From Prevotellaceae bacterium MN60 (GTDB taxonomy: Bacteria; Bacteroidota; Bacteroidia; Bacteroidales; Bacteroidaceae), in contig FZQZ01000006.1 in NCBI GenBank assembly GCA_900199555.1, positions 88,907 through 152,906 of the forward strand: a DNA stretch of 64,000 nt. Reading direction: 5' to 3'. The translations under genes and the position numbers were made by a program. Every line of letters begins with the position of its first letter. Position 1 is the first letter of the stretch. Below the pieces are notes generated by a model. That model did not search any database. It had not been told where the DNA came from and saw only the letters and a list, made by a program, of their open reading frames with translations. Of the stretch, positions 9,178-18,927 are shown piece after piece.

Positions 9178-9178
9178 G

Positions 9179-11107
9179 TTATTCCTCTTCTTCAGGACGG
9201 TCTTCCTCGATGACGAGGTTTTCGATGATGAAGTTCTGACGCTCCATCGTGTTCTTACCCATATAATATTCCAAGAGCTTCTGTACCTGGTCGTTCTTGT
9301 GGAGCGTTACCTGCTCCAGACGCATGTCAGGACCAATAAAGCCAGCAAACTCCTCTGGAGAGATCTCACCAAGACCTTTGAATCGGGTAATCTCCGGATC
9401 GGGTCCCAACTCCTCGATAGCTTTGAGGCGTTCCTCGTCGCTATAACAATAACGAGTAACGAAGTCGCCCTTCTTACCATCCTCCAGCACCTTCTTGTTC
9501 TTAATCTTGGTACGCTTGTTGCGGACACGGAACAAGGGAGTCTGCAAGACGTAAACGTGGCCTTTCTTGATAAGTTCAGGGAAGAACTGTAGGAAGAAGG
9601 TGATAATCAACAAGCGAATGTGCATACCATCGACATCGGCATCGGTAGCCACAATCACCTTGTTATAACGAAGACTGTCAAGTCCCTCCTCAATATCTAG
9701 AGCAGCCTGTAAGAGGTTGAACTCCTCGTTCTCGTAAACTACCTTCTTGGTGAGTCCAAACGAGTTGAGGGGTTTACCACGCAACGAGAATACGGCCTGC
9801 GTATTGACATCACGGCTCTTAGTGATGCTTCCGCTAGCAGAGTCACCCTCGGTAATAAAGATGCAAGACTCCTCTTTACGGTCGTTCTTGACATCGCTAA
9901 AGTGGATGCGGCAATCGCGCAACTTACGATTATGCAGATTAGCCTTCTTGGCACGCTCACGAGCCATCTTAGTAACACCTGCCATCGCCTTGCGATCGCG
10001 CTCGCTCTCCTTAATCTTATTCTCAAGCACCTCTGCCACATCCTGATGGATATGCAGATAGTTGTCAACCTGCTGCTTGATGAAGTCGCCCACATACTTA
10101 TTGATGGTTTCTCCATCGGGTGACATCTGCGTAGAGCCCAACTTAATCTTCGTCTGACTCTCGAATACAGGTTCCTCTACATTGATAGCGATAGCAGCCA
10201 CCATACCCGTACGGATGTCGCCATATTCATACTTACCAAAGAACTCCTTGATAGTACGGGCGATGTGCTCCTTGAAAGCACTCTGATGGGTACCACCCTG
10301 CGTTGTATTCTGTCCGTTGACGAAAGAATAATACTCTTCACCATACTGATTGGCATGTGTGAAGGCTATCTCGATGTCGTCGCCTTGGAGGTGGACAATG
10401 GGATAGAGCGCATCATTCGTCATGCGGTCTTTCAGCAAGTCCTCTAATCCGTGCCTACTAAGGATGCGGCGACCATTATACATGATGGTCAGTCCGATAT
10501 TCAGGTAGGTATAGTTGCGGAGCATATTCTCCACGATTTCATCATGGAACTGATAGCCCACAAACTTGGTATTGTCTGGTTCGAAATAGATATAGGTTCC
10601 GTTCTCGTCTTGTGTAGGCTCAGTAACGTCGCTTATCAGTTTACCACACTCGAAAACGGCCTTGCGCACCTTGCCTTCGCGATAGCTATGCACCTCGAAA
10701 CGACTGCTTAATGCGTTTACCGCCTTTACACCCACACCATTCAATCCGATAGACTTCTTGAACGCCTTCGAGTCGAACTTACCACTGGTGTTCAGAATGC
10801 TGACACTCTCGATAAGCTTACCCTGAGGGATGCCTCGACCATAGTCGCGCACAGAGATGCGGAGATTATCTTCCACCGTTACCTCGATGCGGTCGCCAGC
10901 CTTCATCTTAAACTCGTCGATAGAGTTGTCGAACACCTCTTTCAGAAGCACATAGATACCATCTTCTGATGAGGAGCCATCGCCCAGACGTCCGATATAC
11001 ATACCAGGACGCAGGCGGATATGATCTAAACCGGATAGGGTCTGAATGTTCTCATCGTCATACTTGACGACATCTTCTTGGGGGATAATGTTATTCTCTT
11101 CAATCAT
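9179..11107 (-). CDS. parE: DNA topoisomerase IV subunit B
   Basis: ATPase subunit of the type IIA topoisomerase that decatenates replicated chromosomes. 642 residues, the length of ParE rather than full-length GyrB of many groups. The GHKL ATPase domain shows RPGMYIG (33-39), the Glu57-Asp60-Asn61 catalytic/Mg box, and DYGRGIP and [13 protein letters not shown] for the ATP lid. The Toprim domain shows EGDSASG and [10 protein letters not shown], with PLRGKPLN between them. The gene overlaps the upstream GNAT gene by 4 bp (ATGA). ParE is preferred to GyrB from the short length and from my recollection of Bacteroidales ParE sequences; the partner parC is not in the window. Confidence 0.9.
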   Translation of the reverse strand: MIEENNIIPQEDVVKYDDENIQTLSGLDHIRLRPGMYIGRLGDGSSSEDGIYVLLKEVFDNSIDEFKMKAGDRIEVTVEDNLRISVRDYGRGIPQGKLIESVSILNTSGKFDSKAFKKSIGLNGVGVKAVNALSSRFEVHSYREGKVRKAVFECGKLISDVTEPTQDENGTYIYFEPDNTKFVGYQFHDEIVENMLRNYTYLNIGLTIMYNGRRILSRHGLEDLLKDRMTNDALYPIVHLQGDDIEIAFTHANQYGEEYYSFVNGQNTTQGGTHQSAFKEHIARTIKEFFGKYEYGDIRTGMVAAIAINVEEPVFESQTKIKLGSTQMSPDGETINKYVGDFIKQQVDNYLHIHQDVAEVLENKIKESERDRKAMAGVTKMARERAKKANLHNRKLRDCRIHFSDVKNDRKEESCIFITEGDSASGSITKSRDVNTQAVFSLRGKPLNSFGLTKKVVYENEEFNLLQAALDIEEGLDSLRYNKVIVATDADVDGMHIRLLIITFFLQFFPELIKKGHVYVLQTPLFRVRNKRTKIKNKKVLEDGKKGDFVTRYCYSDEERLKAIEELGPDPEITRFKGLGEISPEEFAGFIGPDMRLEQVTLHKNDQVQKLLEYYMGKNTMERQNFIIENLVIEEDRPEEEE

Positions 11108-12258
11108 AAGCTTTTCTTATAGCAACGGCGACGCTTGTGTTGTACATGTTCCAGATACTGCCACTGGCTCTGCACCTTCTCGTTGGTTTCCATCTCTACA
11201 TTGGTCTCACCCCACTTGAATCCATACTTCTGGTAGATAGGTATGAGGTCGTAGAAGAACAAGGCATTAACACCCTTCTGCTGATACTCGGGCAGAACAC
11301 CAATAAGCATCAGGTCGAGACATTCAGCCTTGTGGAATTTTAGTGCTCTCAGGCAATGCCACCAGCCAAAGGGCCAGAGGCGTCCGTTCTTACACTTCTG
11401 CAGGGCACGAGTCATATTGGTAATAGAGATGCCCACACCAATAATATCATGGTTGGGCGTATTCCAATCTTCTATCAAGCACAGCATTTCCATATCGAGC
11501 ATTGGGAAATACATCTTCAGGTACTCGTCAATCTGGCGCTCTGTCATCTGCGAGTAGCCATACAAGTGACCAAACGACTTGTTCACTACATCCAGCACCT
11601 TACGACCATACTGCTCCTTTCCGAACACCTGACTGCGCTTAGGATGCATGGGATGCAGGTTGTAGCGCTTCATCACCATCTCAGACACCTTGCGGAACTT
11701 CTCGGGCATTCCCTCTTCAGGAACAATAATCTTATACTCCACATAGTCGTTGTCTTTGACAAAGCCGCCCAACTTCTCTATATGTTCAGGGTAATAGGGA
11801 TAGTTGTAAATAGTAGCCATCGTACCCAACTCTTCAAAGCCTTCAATCAGCATTCCCTCGGGATCCATGTCCGTAAATCCTAAAGGACCTACCATCTCGG
11901 TCATACCCTTCTCGCGGCCCCACTCTTCTACTGCCTGGAATAAGGCGCGACTGACTTCTATATCATCTTCGAAATCGAGCCAACCGAAACGCACACTCTG
12001 ACGTTCCCACTTATCGTTGGCCCTATGATTGATGATAGCAGCTACACGACCTACTACCTTTTCGTCGCGATAAGCCAGGAAGTATTCGGCCTCGCAGAAC
12101 TCAAAGGCAGCATTACGGTCTTTGCTCAGCGTATGGATTTCATCGCTATATAGATTGGGGGCATCATACTGATTGCCGCGATATAAGTCATAGTGAAGTT
12201 GGATAAAAGCATCAAGCTCTTTCTTGTTCGTGACTTTACGAATCTCTATTGGTGACAT
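11104..12258 (-). CDS. GNAT-fold acyltransferase-like protein
   Basis: 384 residues, conserved in Bacteroidales without an assigned function as far as I recall. The N-terminal third resembles a GNAT domain ([23 protein letters not shown]), and the C-terminal part has a second GNAT-like motif, [20 protein letters not shown] (about residues 315-335), matching the acetyl-CoA pyrophosphate-binding signature. No signal peptide, so probably cytoplasmic. It is the first gene of the operon with parE (4-bp overlap) and the S41 protease. Substrate unknown. Confidence 0.75.
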   Translation of the reverse strand: MSPIEIRKVTNKKELDAFIQLHYDLYRGNQYDAPNLYSDEIHTLSKDRNAAFEFCEAEYFLAYRDEKVVGRVAAIINHRANDKWERQSVRFGWLDFEDDIEVSRALFQAVEEWGREKGMTEMVGPLGFTDMDPEGMLIEGFEELGTMATIYNYPYYPEHIEKLGGFVKDNDYVEYKIIVPEEGMPEKFRKVSEMVMKRYNLHPMHPKRSQVFGKEQYGRKVLDVVNKSFGHLYGYSQMTERQIDEYLKMYFPMLDMEMLCLIEDWNTPNHDIIGVGISITNMTRALQKCKNGRLWPFGWWHCLRALKFHKAECLDLMLIGVLPEYQQKGVNALFFYDLIPIYQKYGFKWGETNVEMETNEKVQSQWQYLEHVQHKRRRCYKKSL

Positions 12259-12282
12259 GTCTTTAACGTATTATTATTCATG

Positions 12283-12314
12283 CAAAGGTAAGGAAAAAGC
12301 ACGAAAAGCCCAAA
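12283..12314 (-). promoter_or_regulatory. Promoter of the GNAT-parE-protease operon
   Basis: On the minus strand TTTG (12311-12314) and TACCTTTG (12283-12290) are 20 bp apart, and the ATG at 12258 is 25 bp downstream. Confidence 0.78.
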
Positions 12315-12318
12315 ATAT

Positions 12319-13533
12319 TTAACCAATTTTACGGCAAATATAGAGCATATGCTGGTTATTTCCCACCGTTGTGGCGAAGATATAGATGTCGCCTCCATCT
12401 TTCAGTCGCAGTTTCTTGCGCAACTGTTCTACGGATAAGGGGAAGTTGCGCACGGCGATATTGGCTTGTTTTATCTCTGACAAAGAGCTCTTCAACTCCT
12501 GCTTATTCATCGATGAAACGGACTGAATCTGGAAGCGTCGACCAGGGAAATCCGTGATTTCAACGGAAGACAGGAAGAGATGAGAATTGGTTGACAATTG
12601 GCGAGCAGGATACTGTTGTTCGATTTCAGCAAAGCATCCAGCCTTCATGATACTGGCATTGGGCTCGTAGAGATACCTTAAATCATCGTTTTCGGGTAGA
12701 GAAACTATCGTTTTCCCGGAAGGAAAACACTGTTTTCCAGGGGAGAAAACATCGTTTTCTAGCGTAGAAAACACTTTAAAAACAGTATCATCATTCACAC
12801 AGGTAATGCTAGACCTATCCACCCTCTGCTGATGCAGTACCAACAAAAGCTCTTTACACTCATTGGCCACACTCACGATATGCACCTCCGATACGTACTT
12901 CAAATCGCTCACAGCCTTGCGCCAATCAAACATCGGAGATAGTTTGAGGATAATCGTATCGGCTTTCTCCAACAAGATAGGCAGGAGTTCTAACACGTTG
13001 GGCGTACAATCCCTGATGTCATAGGTGCGCCCTCCATGCTCGTTTCTGCGGGCGGGGTCAAGAAAGACGACAGAGGCGTGGTCCATCTCCGTTAAGTATG
13101 CTGCTGTGTCACAGCAGCGAACAGTGCTCTCCAATCCCAGCACCTCAAAGTTATGCTCGGCAATGGCGCAGAGCTCAGCATTCTGCTCGATATAATAACG
13201 ATGCTTGAAACCTTGCGACATCCAATAGAAATCGACACCAAAGCCACCTGTCAAATCAACATACGTATCCCCTTTGCTGGTAATAAGACTGGCCTTATAG
13301 CGTGCTGTCTGCTCACTAGAGCACTGCTCCATGTTCAGATGGGGCGGATAGATAACGCCATCAGCCTCAACCCATGTGGGCAGTTTCTTCTTAGCCGTCT
13401 GTCTTCCAGCAATTTGCTGCAAGGCCATCAGCAGATCTACCTCTGCATCCTTACAGCCCTGCAACGCCAGCTTACGCACATCGTCATTGGCATGCTGACG
13501 AATGAAATTCCACGTCTGTTCATTGATAATCAT
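12319..13533 (-). CDS. Class I SAM-dependent methyltransferase with THUMP-like C-terminal domain
   Basis: 404 residues from the ATG at 13533. An in-frame ATG at 13548 lies within a TATCTTTG promoter word and is less likely. The methyltransferase core has the SAM motif YVDLTGGFGVDFYWMS (about residues 88-103) and the motif FLDPARRNEHGGR, typical of this RNA/nucleic-acid methyltransferase group. The C-terminal THUMP-like part contains YLYEPNASIMKAG and FPLSVEQLRKKL. Between them, at about residues 254-283, the coding sequence consists of four exact 22-bp repeats (see 12688-12775), a hydrophilic insertion probably in a loop. Target RNA unknown. Divergent from dapB. Confidence 0.85.
   Translation of the reverse strand: MIINEQTWNFIRQHANDDVRKLALQGCKDAEVDLLMALQQIAGRQTAKKKLPTWVEADGVIYPPHLNMEQCSSEQTARYKASLITSKGDTYVDLTGGFGVDFYWMSQGFKHRYYIEQNAELCAIAEHNFEVLGLESTVRCCDTAAYLTEMDHASVVFLDPARRNEHGGRTYDIRDCTPNVLELLPILLEKADTIILKLSPMFDWRKAVSDLKYVSEVHIVSVANECKELLLVLHQQRVDRSSITCVNDDTVFKVFSTLENDVFSPGKQCFPSGKTIVSLPENDDLRYLYEPNASIMKAGCFAEIEQQYPARQLSTNSHLFLSSVEITDFPGRRFQIQSVSSMNKQELKSSLSEIKQANIAVRNFPLSVEQLRKKLRLKDGGDIYIFATTVGNNQHMLYICRKIG
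12688..12775. repeat. Four 22-bp tandem units inside the methyltransferase gene
   Basis: GTTTTC begins at 12688, 12710, 12732 and 12754, exactly 22 bp apart. In each unit it is followed by 7-8 variable bases and then GAAAAC (GAAACT in the first unit), then ATC or ACT. Each unit is thus a small dyad. The total of 88 bp is read through three different frames (22 is not a multiple of 3) without a stop, giving the peptide stretch around STLENDVFSPGKQ and CFPSGKTIVSLPEND. Confidence 0.88.
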
Positions 13534-13583
13534 GGTACAAAGATACAAATAAAATATAAATTATCGATAATTATGGATTGTCA

Positions 13584-13616
13584 TTTGTCAATTGTCAACT
13601 AAATATTGTATCTTTG
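13584..13616 (+). promoter_or_regulatory. Promoter of the dapB-lepB operon
   Basis: TTTG at 13584-13587 and TATCTTTG at 13609-13616 with a 21-bp spacer. The ATG of dapB follows 23 bp later. Confidence 0.78.
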
Positions 13617-13639
13617 CAGGGTATTAATACAAGAAGATT

Positions 13640-14356
13640 ATGAAAATAGCTTTAATCGGCTACGGCAAGATGGGCAAGATGATAGAACAGATAGCCCTCA
13701 GTCGTGGTCATGAAATTGTAAGTATTATCGACATTAACAACCAACAGGACTTCGACAGTCCTGAGTTTGCATCTGCAGACGTAGCCATTGAGTTTACTGC
13801 TCCTCAGGCAGCCTATGGCAATTATCTGAAGGCTTGGGAGAAGGGCGTGAAGGTTGTATCAGGTTCTACCGGTTGGATGACAGAGCATGGCGACGAGGTG
13901 CGCAAGGCCTGTACTGAGGATGGAAAGACGCTCTTTTGGGCTTCTAACTTCAGTATTGGTGTAGCCATCTTCTCGGCAGTCAACAAATATCTGGCAAAGA
14001 TTATGAACCAGTTCCCCCAGTATGACGTAGAGATGGAAGAGACACACCACGTGCATAAACTCGACCATCCCAGTGGCACAGCTATCACACTGGCTGAGGA
14101 TATCGTTGCCAATATCGATCGCAAAGAAGCATGGAAAGAAGATACTACCGACAAGAAGTATCTGCGTGTAGATCATATCCGTCGTGGAGAAGTACCTGGT
14201 ATTCATACCATTCGTTACGACTCCGAGGCCGACATCATCACGATTACTCACGATGCACATTCTCGTCAGGGATTTGCACTGGGTGCTGTGCTTGCAGCAG
14301 AATATACTAAAGAACATCAGGGATTGCTGACTATCTCAGACATGTTTAAATTCTAA
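13640..14356 (+). CDS. dapB: 4-hydroxy-tetrahydrodipicolinate reductase
   Basis: NAD(P)H-dependent reductase of the diaminopimelate/lysine pathway, supplying meso-diaminopimelate for peptidoglycan. 238 residues, the short form common in Bacteroidetes. The Rossmann motif GYGKMGKMI is at residues 7-15, and the catalytic and substrate-binding block is ETHHVHKLDHPSGTA (about residues 134-148) with the catalytic His and the Lys of the HxxKxDxPSGTA signature. Good start after a clear promoter. It is followed by lepB after 3 bp, so cell-wall precursor synthesis and protein export are cotranscribed. Confidence 0.97.
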   Translation: MKIALIGYGKMGKMIEQIALSRGHEIVSIIDINNQQDFDSPEFASADVAIEFTAPQAAYGNYLKAWEKGVKVVSGSTGWMTEHGDEVRKACTEDGKTLFWASNFSIGVAIFSAVNKYLAKIMNQFPQYDVEMEETHHVHKLDHPSGTAITLAEDIVANIDRKEAWKEDTTDKKYLRVDHIRRGEVPGIHTIRYDSEADIITITHDAHSRQGFALGAVLAAEYTKEHQGLLTISDMFKF

Positions 14357-14359
14357 GTC

Positions 14360-15796
14360 ATGGAAAAAAGAGAAAAGAAGAAACTAAATATGAAGGTCCA
14401 GTGGACCAAATTCGTTGCAGTACTCGTACTCTATCTGCTATTCCTCCTTTGGGTAGAGAGTTGGTGGGGACTGCTTGTGATTCCCTTTATCTACGATATC
14501 TACATCACTAAAAAGATTAACTGGCAGTGGTGGAAAGACACCGAAGGCCCTGTGCGCTTCGTGATGTCGTGGGTGGATGCCTTGGTATTTGCCTTGGTAG
14601 CAGTCTATTTCATCAACCTGTTCTTCTTCCAGAACTACGTGATTCCTTCTAGTTCTTTGGAGAAGTCACTGCTCACCGGCGACTATCTGTTTGTCAGCAA
14701 GGTAAGCTATGGTCCTCGTATTCCCGAGACACCACTTACAATGCCTCTGACACAGCATACCATGCCCCTCTATGAGTGTAAGTCATATATAGAATGGCCA
14801 CACTGGGACTATCGTCGTGTTAAGGGATTGGGAAAGATTCAGCTCAACGATATCGTGGTATTCAACTTCCCTGCTGGTGACACCATTTGTTCGGCAGCCA
14901 AATATCAGGCTTACGACTATTATCAGTTGTGCTACCAGATTGGCTACCAAGCCTACCCACAGCGCCCGAATCCCGATTCACTGTCTCAGGAGGTACTGCC
15001 TCTTTATTTCAATACCATCTATCAGGCAGGAAAGCAAACGATAGAGGCTAATCCCCAGGAGTACGGACAGATTGATACTCGTCCTACAGACCGCCGCGAG
15101 AACTACGTGAAGCGCTGTGTAGGTCTGCCTGGTCAGACACTGCAAATCAAGAACCACATTATCTATCTGGATGGCAAGGCCAACAAGGAGCCCGATAATG
15201 TGCAGTATTCTTATCACCTGAAGTTGAAGCGCCACTTCACCGACGAGGAAATGCAGCAGTGGGGCATCACGATGGAGGATTTGACCGACTTGAACAACTA
15301 CGGCTATATGCCCATGACCAATAAGACAGTAGCAGAGTTGAAGAATCATCCTGATATCGTTGAGAACATCACACTCAATACCGATGCCAGCGATGCAGAT
15401 ATCTACCCACTGAATGGTAATATGCACTGGACTCGCGACAACTACGGTCCTATCTGGATTCCTGCCAAGGGCAAGAGCATCGACCTGACACTGAAGAATC
15501 TGCCTATCTACGAGCGCCCCATCCGTACCTATGAGGGCAACAAGCTGGAGGTAAAAGACGGCAAGATTTACATCAATGATAAGGTGGCCACCAAATATAC
15601 CTTCAAGATGGACTACTACTGGATGCAGGGTGACAACCGTCACAACTCACTCGACTCACGCTATTGGGGCTTCGTACCTGAGGACCACATCGTGGGTAAG
15701 CCCATCTTCATCTGGTGGAGTAGCGATCCTGACCGCAAGGGCTTTGCCGGCATCCGCTGGAATCGCCTGTTCAGGTTCGTAGATAACATTAAGTAG
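14360..15796 (+). CDS. lepB: Signal peptidase I, large Bacteroidetes form
   Basis: Inner-membrane Ser-Lys protease that removes Sec signal peptides. 478 residues, much longer than the E. coli enzyme, with membrane segments at about residues 18-45 and 70-90 and a large periplasmic domain. The catalytic Ser99 is in IPSSSLEKSL, and the general base Lys251 is in NYVKRCVGLPGQ. The C-terminal box DNRHNSLDSRYWGFVPEDHIVG is complete. An insertion of about 100 residues separates the Lys box from that last box. Second gene of the dapB operon. The next gene is a degenerate paralogue. Confidence 0.95.
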   Translation: MEKREKKKLNMKVQWTKFVAVLVLYLLFLLWVESWWGLLVIPFIYDIYITKKINWQWWKDTEGPVRFVMSWVDALVFALVAVYFINLFFFQNYVIPSSSLEKSLLTGDYLFVSKVSYGPRIPETPLTMPLTQHTMPLYECKSYIEWPHWDYRRVKGLGKIQLNDIVVFNFPAGDTICSAAKYQAYDYYQLCYQIGYQAYPQRPNPDSLSQEVLPLYFNTIYQAGKQTIEANPQEYGQIDTRPTDRRENYVKRCVGLPGQTLQIKNHIIYLDGKANKEPDNVQYSYHLKLKRHFTDEEMQQWGITMEDLTDLNNYGYMPMTNKTVAELKNHPDIVENITLNTDASDADIYPLNGNMHWTRDNYGPIWIPAKGKSIDLTLKNLPIYERPIRTYEGNKLEVKDGKIYINDKVATKYTFKMDYYWMQGDNRHNSLDSRYWGFVPEDHIVGKPIFIWWSSDPDRKGFAGIRWNRLFRFVDNIK

Positions 15797-15813
15797 AACC
15801 AATTTGTACGCTT

Positions 15814-16311
15814 ATGGCAAACTGGCTGAAGTACGTGATAGCACTGGCATCAGCAATGGCGCTGATGCTTGCCTTCCGTGCTTTGGTCTTTTCCATCCAC
15901 AGCGTCAGTGGCAATGGACTGGCCCCACTCTATCAAGAGGGCGACCGGTTGCTCATCAATCGCTGTAGCTATGGTTTGCGCATCGAGGGAAATGGACTGC
16001 TTCCATATAGTCGCTTGTTGCGCCGCCCCGTCAAGAGAGGCGATATCGTAGCCTTCCAATCCGAGAAAGCAGCTAATGGCTTAATGATAGCTCGCTGCAA
16101 AGGAGTTCCTGGCGACACCATTCGCACACTGAAAGGATTACTAGTTGTGCCCGGCCTGAATAATTGCGCCAAAGCCGACTACTACTGGTTGGAAGCCATC
16201 AACGGACTGAATCCTGCCGACTCACGTCATCTGGGATTTATTCCTGAGCGTAATATTATCGGAGAAGTCATCACTGTGGTATATAATCGTCAACAAATAC
16301 ATCTTCCATGA
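15814..16311 (+). CDS. S26 signal-peptidase-like protein lacking both catalytic residues
   Basis: 165 residues with one N-terminal membrane anchor (about residues 7-27) and a short S26 fold. Aligned by eye to LepB next door, the position of the catalytic Ser (S-L-E-K in LepB) is Gly35 (G-L-A-P here), and the position of the catalytic Lys (VKRCVGLPG in LepB) is Ala93 (IARCKGVPGD here). The fold-defining boxes GDRLLINR, RGDIVAFQ, GVPGDTI and NPADSRHLGFIPERNIIGE are well kept. It is therefore probably an inactive partner or regulator of LepB, not a peptidase. It sits 17 bp after lepB and overlaps the WbqC gene by 4 bp, so it is under active coexpression. A non-canonical active site cannot be excluded. 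Confidence 0.82.
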   Translation: MANWLKYVIALASAMALMLAFRALVFSIHSVSGNGLAPLYQEGDRLLINRCSYGLRIEGNGLLPYSRLLRRPVKRGDIVAFQSEKAANGLMIARCKGVPGDTIRTLKGLLVVPGLNNCAKADYYWLEAINGLNPADSRHLGFIPERNIIGEVITVVYNRQQIHLP

Positions 16312-16919
16312 GTACAGCACTTTTGCAATCAACCTATTTCGGCCCTGTACAATGGTATCAGAAGTTGTACCGATATGACTCTATTCTGATAGAACAACAT
16401 GATACCTATCAGAAGCAGACCTTTCGTAATCGCTGTGTGATTGCCACAGCCAACGGATTACAGGCGCTGACGGTGCCCGTAGAGGCTCCTGGTGAGCGAT
16501 GTGCGATGAAGGAGGTGCGTATCAGCGACCATAACCAGTGGCGCCGTGTGCACTGGAACGCATTACAGTCGGCCTATAGCGAGAGTCCGTTCTTTGAATA
16601 CTATCAGGACGACATCCGTCCGTTCTTTGAAAAGAAATACGACTATCTGATAGACTTCAACGAAGCCATCCGTCAGAAGATATGTGAATTGATAGACATC
16701 GAGCCAAAGGTGGAGTACACCGAGGAATTTATCTCCTCTACCCCCTCGACTATCGCCGACTATCGCGAGGTGATTCATTCCAAGCATCCACAGCCCGATG
16801 CCGACTTCACACCTAAGAGATATTGGCAGGTGTTTGAGCGCAAGCACGGCTTCCAGCCCAACCTGTCTATTCTCGACCTACTATTCAATATGGGAACAGA
16901 ATCTGTTTTTTATTTATAA
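16308..16919 (+). CDS. WbqC-like family protein
   Basis: 203 residues. The N-terminus LLQSTYFGPVQWYQKLYRYD and the central QWRRVHWNALQSAYSESPFFEYY are the conserved blocks of the WbqC-like family, whose members are found in polysaccharide and O-antigen loci; biochemical function is not settled. No signal peptide, so probably cytoplasmic. Translation is likely coupled to the upstream S26-like gene (ATGA overlap at 16308-16311). The order dapB, lepB, S26-like, WbqC is, from memory, common in Bacteroidales. Confidence 0.88.
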   Translation: MSTALLQSTYFGPVQWYQKLYRYDSILIEQHDTYQKQTFRNRCVIATANGLQALTVPVEAPGERCAMKEVRISDHNQWRRVHWNALQSAYSESPFFEYYQDDIRPFFEKKYDYLIDFNEAIRQKICELIDIEPKVEYTEEFISSTPSTIADYREVIHSKHPQPDADFTPKRYWQVFERKHGFQPNLSILDLLFNMGTESVFYL

Positions 16920-16939
16920 ACACTTAAACTTAAAACGCA

Positions 16940-17497
16940 ATGAAAAAAATCAGTTTGAAAGTGGCTACATGCCTCCTCGCAGGATGCTTCCTGCTCAGTT
17001 CTTGTTATGTTGGAAAGTTTGCTCTCTTCAATTCATATGCAAAGTGGCAGACTAACATGACTAGCAACAAGTTCGTTAACGCCATCGTAGGCTTCATCAT
17101 TGGCCCTATTGTTGGTGGTGTATGTATGCTGGCTGACGTTGTAGTTCTCAATAGCATTGAGTTCTGGTCTGGTAGCAACCCCGTTGCTGCAAACAATATC
17201 GGTAAGACTCAGCAGGTAATGGGCAAGGATGGTCGTTACTATGCTGTTACCACCCTGAAGAATGGTTATGAGGTTAAGTCTCCTACTGGCGAGATTACCA
17301 ACTTCATCCACAACGATGCTAACGACTCTTGGTCTGTTGAGCAGGACGGTGTTGTTAAGGAGTTGTTCCGTTTCAACGCTGATGGTAGCATTCAGGCTAA
17401 CATCAATGGCGAGCAGAAGGACTTCACCCTCAACGAGGCTGGTGTTTACAACGCTCGTATGGCAGCTAACAACGACGTATTCTTCGCAATGAACTAA
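16940..17497 (+). CDS. DUF3332 family lipoprotein
   Basis: 185 residues. A type II signal peptide ends at the lipobox LLSSC, with Cys22 as the lipidated residue. The block IVGFIIGPIVGGVCMLADVVVLNSIEFW (about residues 48-75) is typical of DUF3332 and may act as a second hydrophobic segment. Then comes a beta-rich C-terminal part (GKDGRYYAVTTLKNGYEV). Function unknown; probably envelope-anchored. It follows the WbqC gene by 20 bp and is followed by a terminator-like hairpin. Codon choice is that of a highly expressed gene (uniform GCT, GTT, AAC, AAG). Confidence 0.85.
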   Translation: MKKISLKVATCLLAGCFLLSSCYVGKFALFNSYAKWQTNMTSNKFVNAIVGFIIGPIVGGVCMLADVVVLNSIEFWSGSNPVAANNIGKTQQVMGKDGRYYAVTTLKNGYEVKSPTGEITNFIHNDANDSWSVEQDGVVKELFRFNADGSIQANINGEQKDFTLNEAGVYNARMAANNDVFFAMN

Positions 17498-17513
17498 TTA
17501 AAAACAGATAACA

Positions 17514-17549
17514 AAAGGCTCGTTGCTCACTATCGGGTGGCGGGCCTTT
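17514..17549 (+). terminator. Probable terminator after the DUF3332 gene
   Basis: AAAGGC (17514-17519) pairs with GCCTTT (17544-17549), with a partly paired interior, in the 79-bp gap before rmuC. Confidence 0.5.
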
Positions 17550-17576
17550 ACTTATAACAAACAAAAAACAGATAGA

Positions 17577-18923
17577 ATGGAAATCCTTTTGATACTAATC
17601 GGCATCGCTGCAGGTGTGGTCATCGGACTGCTGGTAGAGAAATCCAAGAGTAGCGCCCTTGCTGCCAAGTATGAGATGAAACAGCAGGAGCAGGCTGATA
17701 CGGAAGCTAAGTTGCGCAAGGAACAGGCTGAGAGACTGGAACTGCAGAAGTCTCACTACGAAGAGATGATGGCTACCAAAGAGGAAGCCAATCGTCAAGC
17801 CATTGCTGCACAAGAGAAGCGCCATCAGGAGGCGGTAGAAGCCATGAAGGTACGCTTCCAGGAGACAATGGATAAGGTGACTGCACAGGTTAAGACAGCC
17901 ACCGACAGCATGCTGAAAGAGCGTCAGAAGGAATTTGCTGAGAATAGTAACCAGAGTCTCGGCCAGATAGTCAACCCTCTTCGCGAAACGATTGAGAAGA
18001 TGAAGAAGGCGATGGACGAGAATACCGAAAAGCAAACATCGATGAGTGGCGAGATGAAAGCCAACATCGAGAACATGATGCGCCAGAGTATGGCTGCAAA
18101 AGAGAGTGCCGACGAGCTGACACGTGTGTTCAAGCACGGTGCAAAGGTACAAGGCGACTGGGGAGAGACGGTGCTTGACGAATTGTTGCAAGCCCAGGGA
18201 CTCACCAACGGCATTCATTATGATACGCAGGCTACCATCAAGGACGCTACAGGCAACACCATCCGTTCTGACGAGGGTAGCATTATGCGTCCCGATGTAA
18301 TTCTGCATCTGGACCAGCGTCGCGAACTGATTATCGACTCTAAGGTGTCATTGACTGCCTTCTTGGACTATGCCAATGCAGAGAATGAAGAAGACCGTCA
18401 GCGCTATCTAAAGGCGCATATCGAGAGTATTCAGAAACACGTTAAGGAGCTCTCTGCCAAAGACTACTCATCGTATATTCAGCCTCCCAAGGTGAAAATG
18501 GACTATGTCATCATGTTCGTACCCCACACAGGAGCCCTCTGGACTGCCCTCAACGCGCAACCAGACCTTTGGCGCAAGGCAATGGAGAAGAACGTATTTA
18601 TTGCCGACGAGCAGACGCTGTTTGCTGCCTTACGCATCATCAACCTTACCTGGACGCAGATAGTACAGGCACAGAACCACGAGAAGGTATATACGTTGGC
18701 TAACGAGATGCTGAACCGCGTAGGCCAGTTCTGGAAGGAATACGAGGCAATGGGTAAGGCACTCTCTAAGCTGAATGAGGCCTATGAGGATGGTCGCAAG
18801 AAGATTACTGAGGGTGGACAGAGCATCAATACTACAGCCAACCAGTTAATTAAGCTGGGCGCAAAGCAGAGCGATAAGAATCCACTGCCACAGCTCTTAG
18901 ACATCGACGATATCCCTGCTTAG
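17577..18923 (+). CDS. rmuC: DNA recombination protein RmuC
   Basis: 448 residues from the ATG at 17577; an upstream in-frame ATG at 17523 lies in the terminator region and would place 18 odd residues before the membrane anchor. The protein has an N-terminal membrane helix (residues 2-20), then a long coiled coil (to about residue 165, rich in Glu, Lys, Gln and Ala), then the RmuC domain with GDWGETVLDELLQAQGL, RPDVILHLDQRRELIIDSKVSL (the Asp and DxK pattern of a restriction-like nuclease fold) and FVPHTGAL. RmuC is linked to limiting rearrangements at inverted repeats in E. coli, of interest in a region full of such repeats. Monocistronic. Confidence 0.93.
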   Translation: MEILLILIGIAAGVVIGLLVEKSKSSALAAKYEMKQQEQADTEAKLRKEQAERLELQKSHYEEMMATKEEANRQAIAAQEKRHQEAVEAMKVRFQETMDKVTAQVKTATDSMLKERQKEFAENSNQSLGQIVNPLRETIEKMKKAMDENTEKQTSMSGEMKANIENMMRQSMAAKESADELTRVFKHGAKVQGDWGETVLDELLQAQGLTNGIHYDTQATIKDATGNTIRSDEGSIMRPDVILHLDQRRELIIDSKVSLTAFLDYANAENEEDRQRYLKAHIESIQKHVKELSAKDYSSYIQPPKVKMDYVIMFVPHTGALWTALNAQPDLWRKAMEKNVFIADEQTLFAALRIINLTWTQIVQAQNHEKVYTLANEMLNRVGQFWKEYEAMGKALSKLNEAYEDGRKKITEGGQSINTTANQLIKLGAKQSDKNPLPQLLDIDDIPA

Positions 18924-18927
18924 TAAT

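Noticed and set aside
14978..15643. 221-codon minus-strand frame within lepB
   Set aside because: Antisense of the conserved LepB periplasmic domain, no own start context or family.
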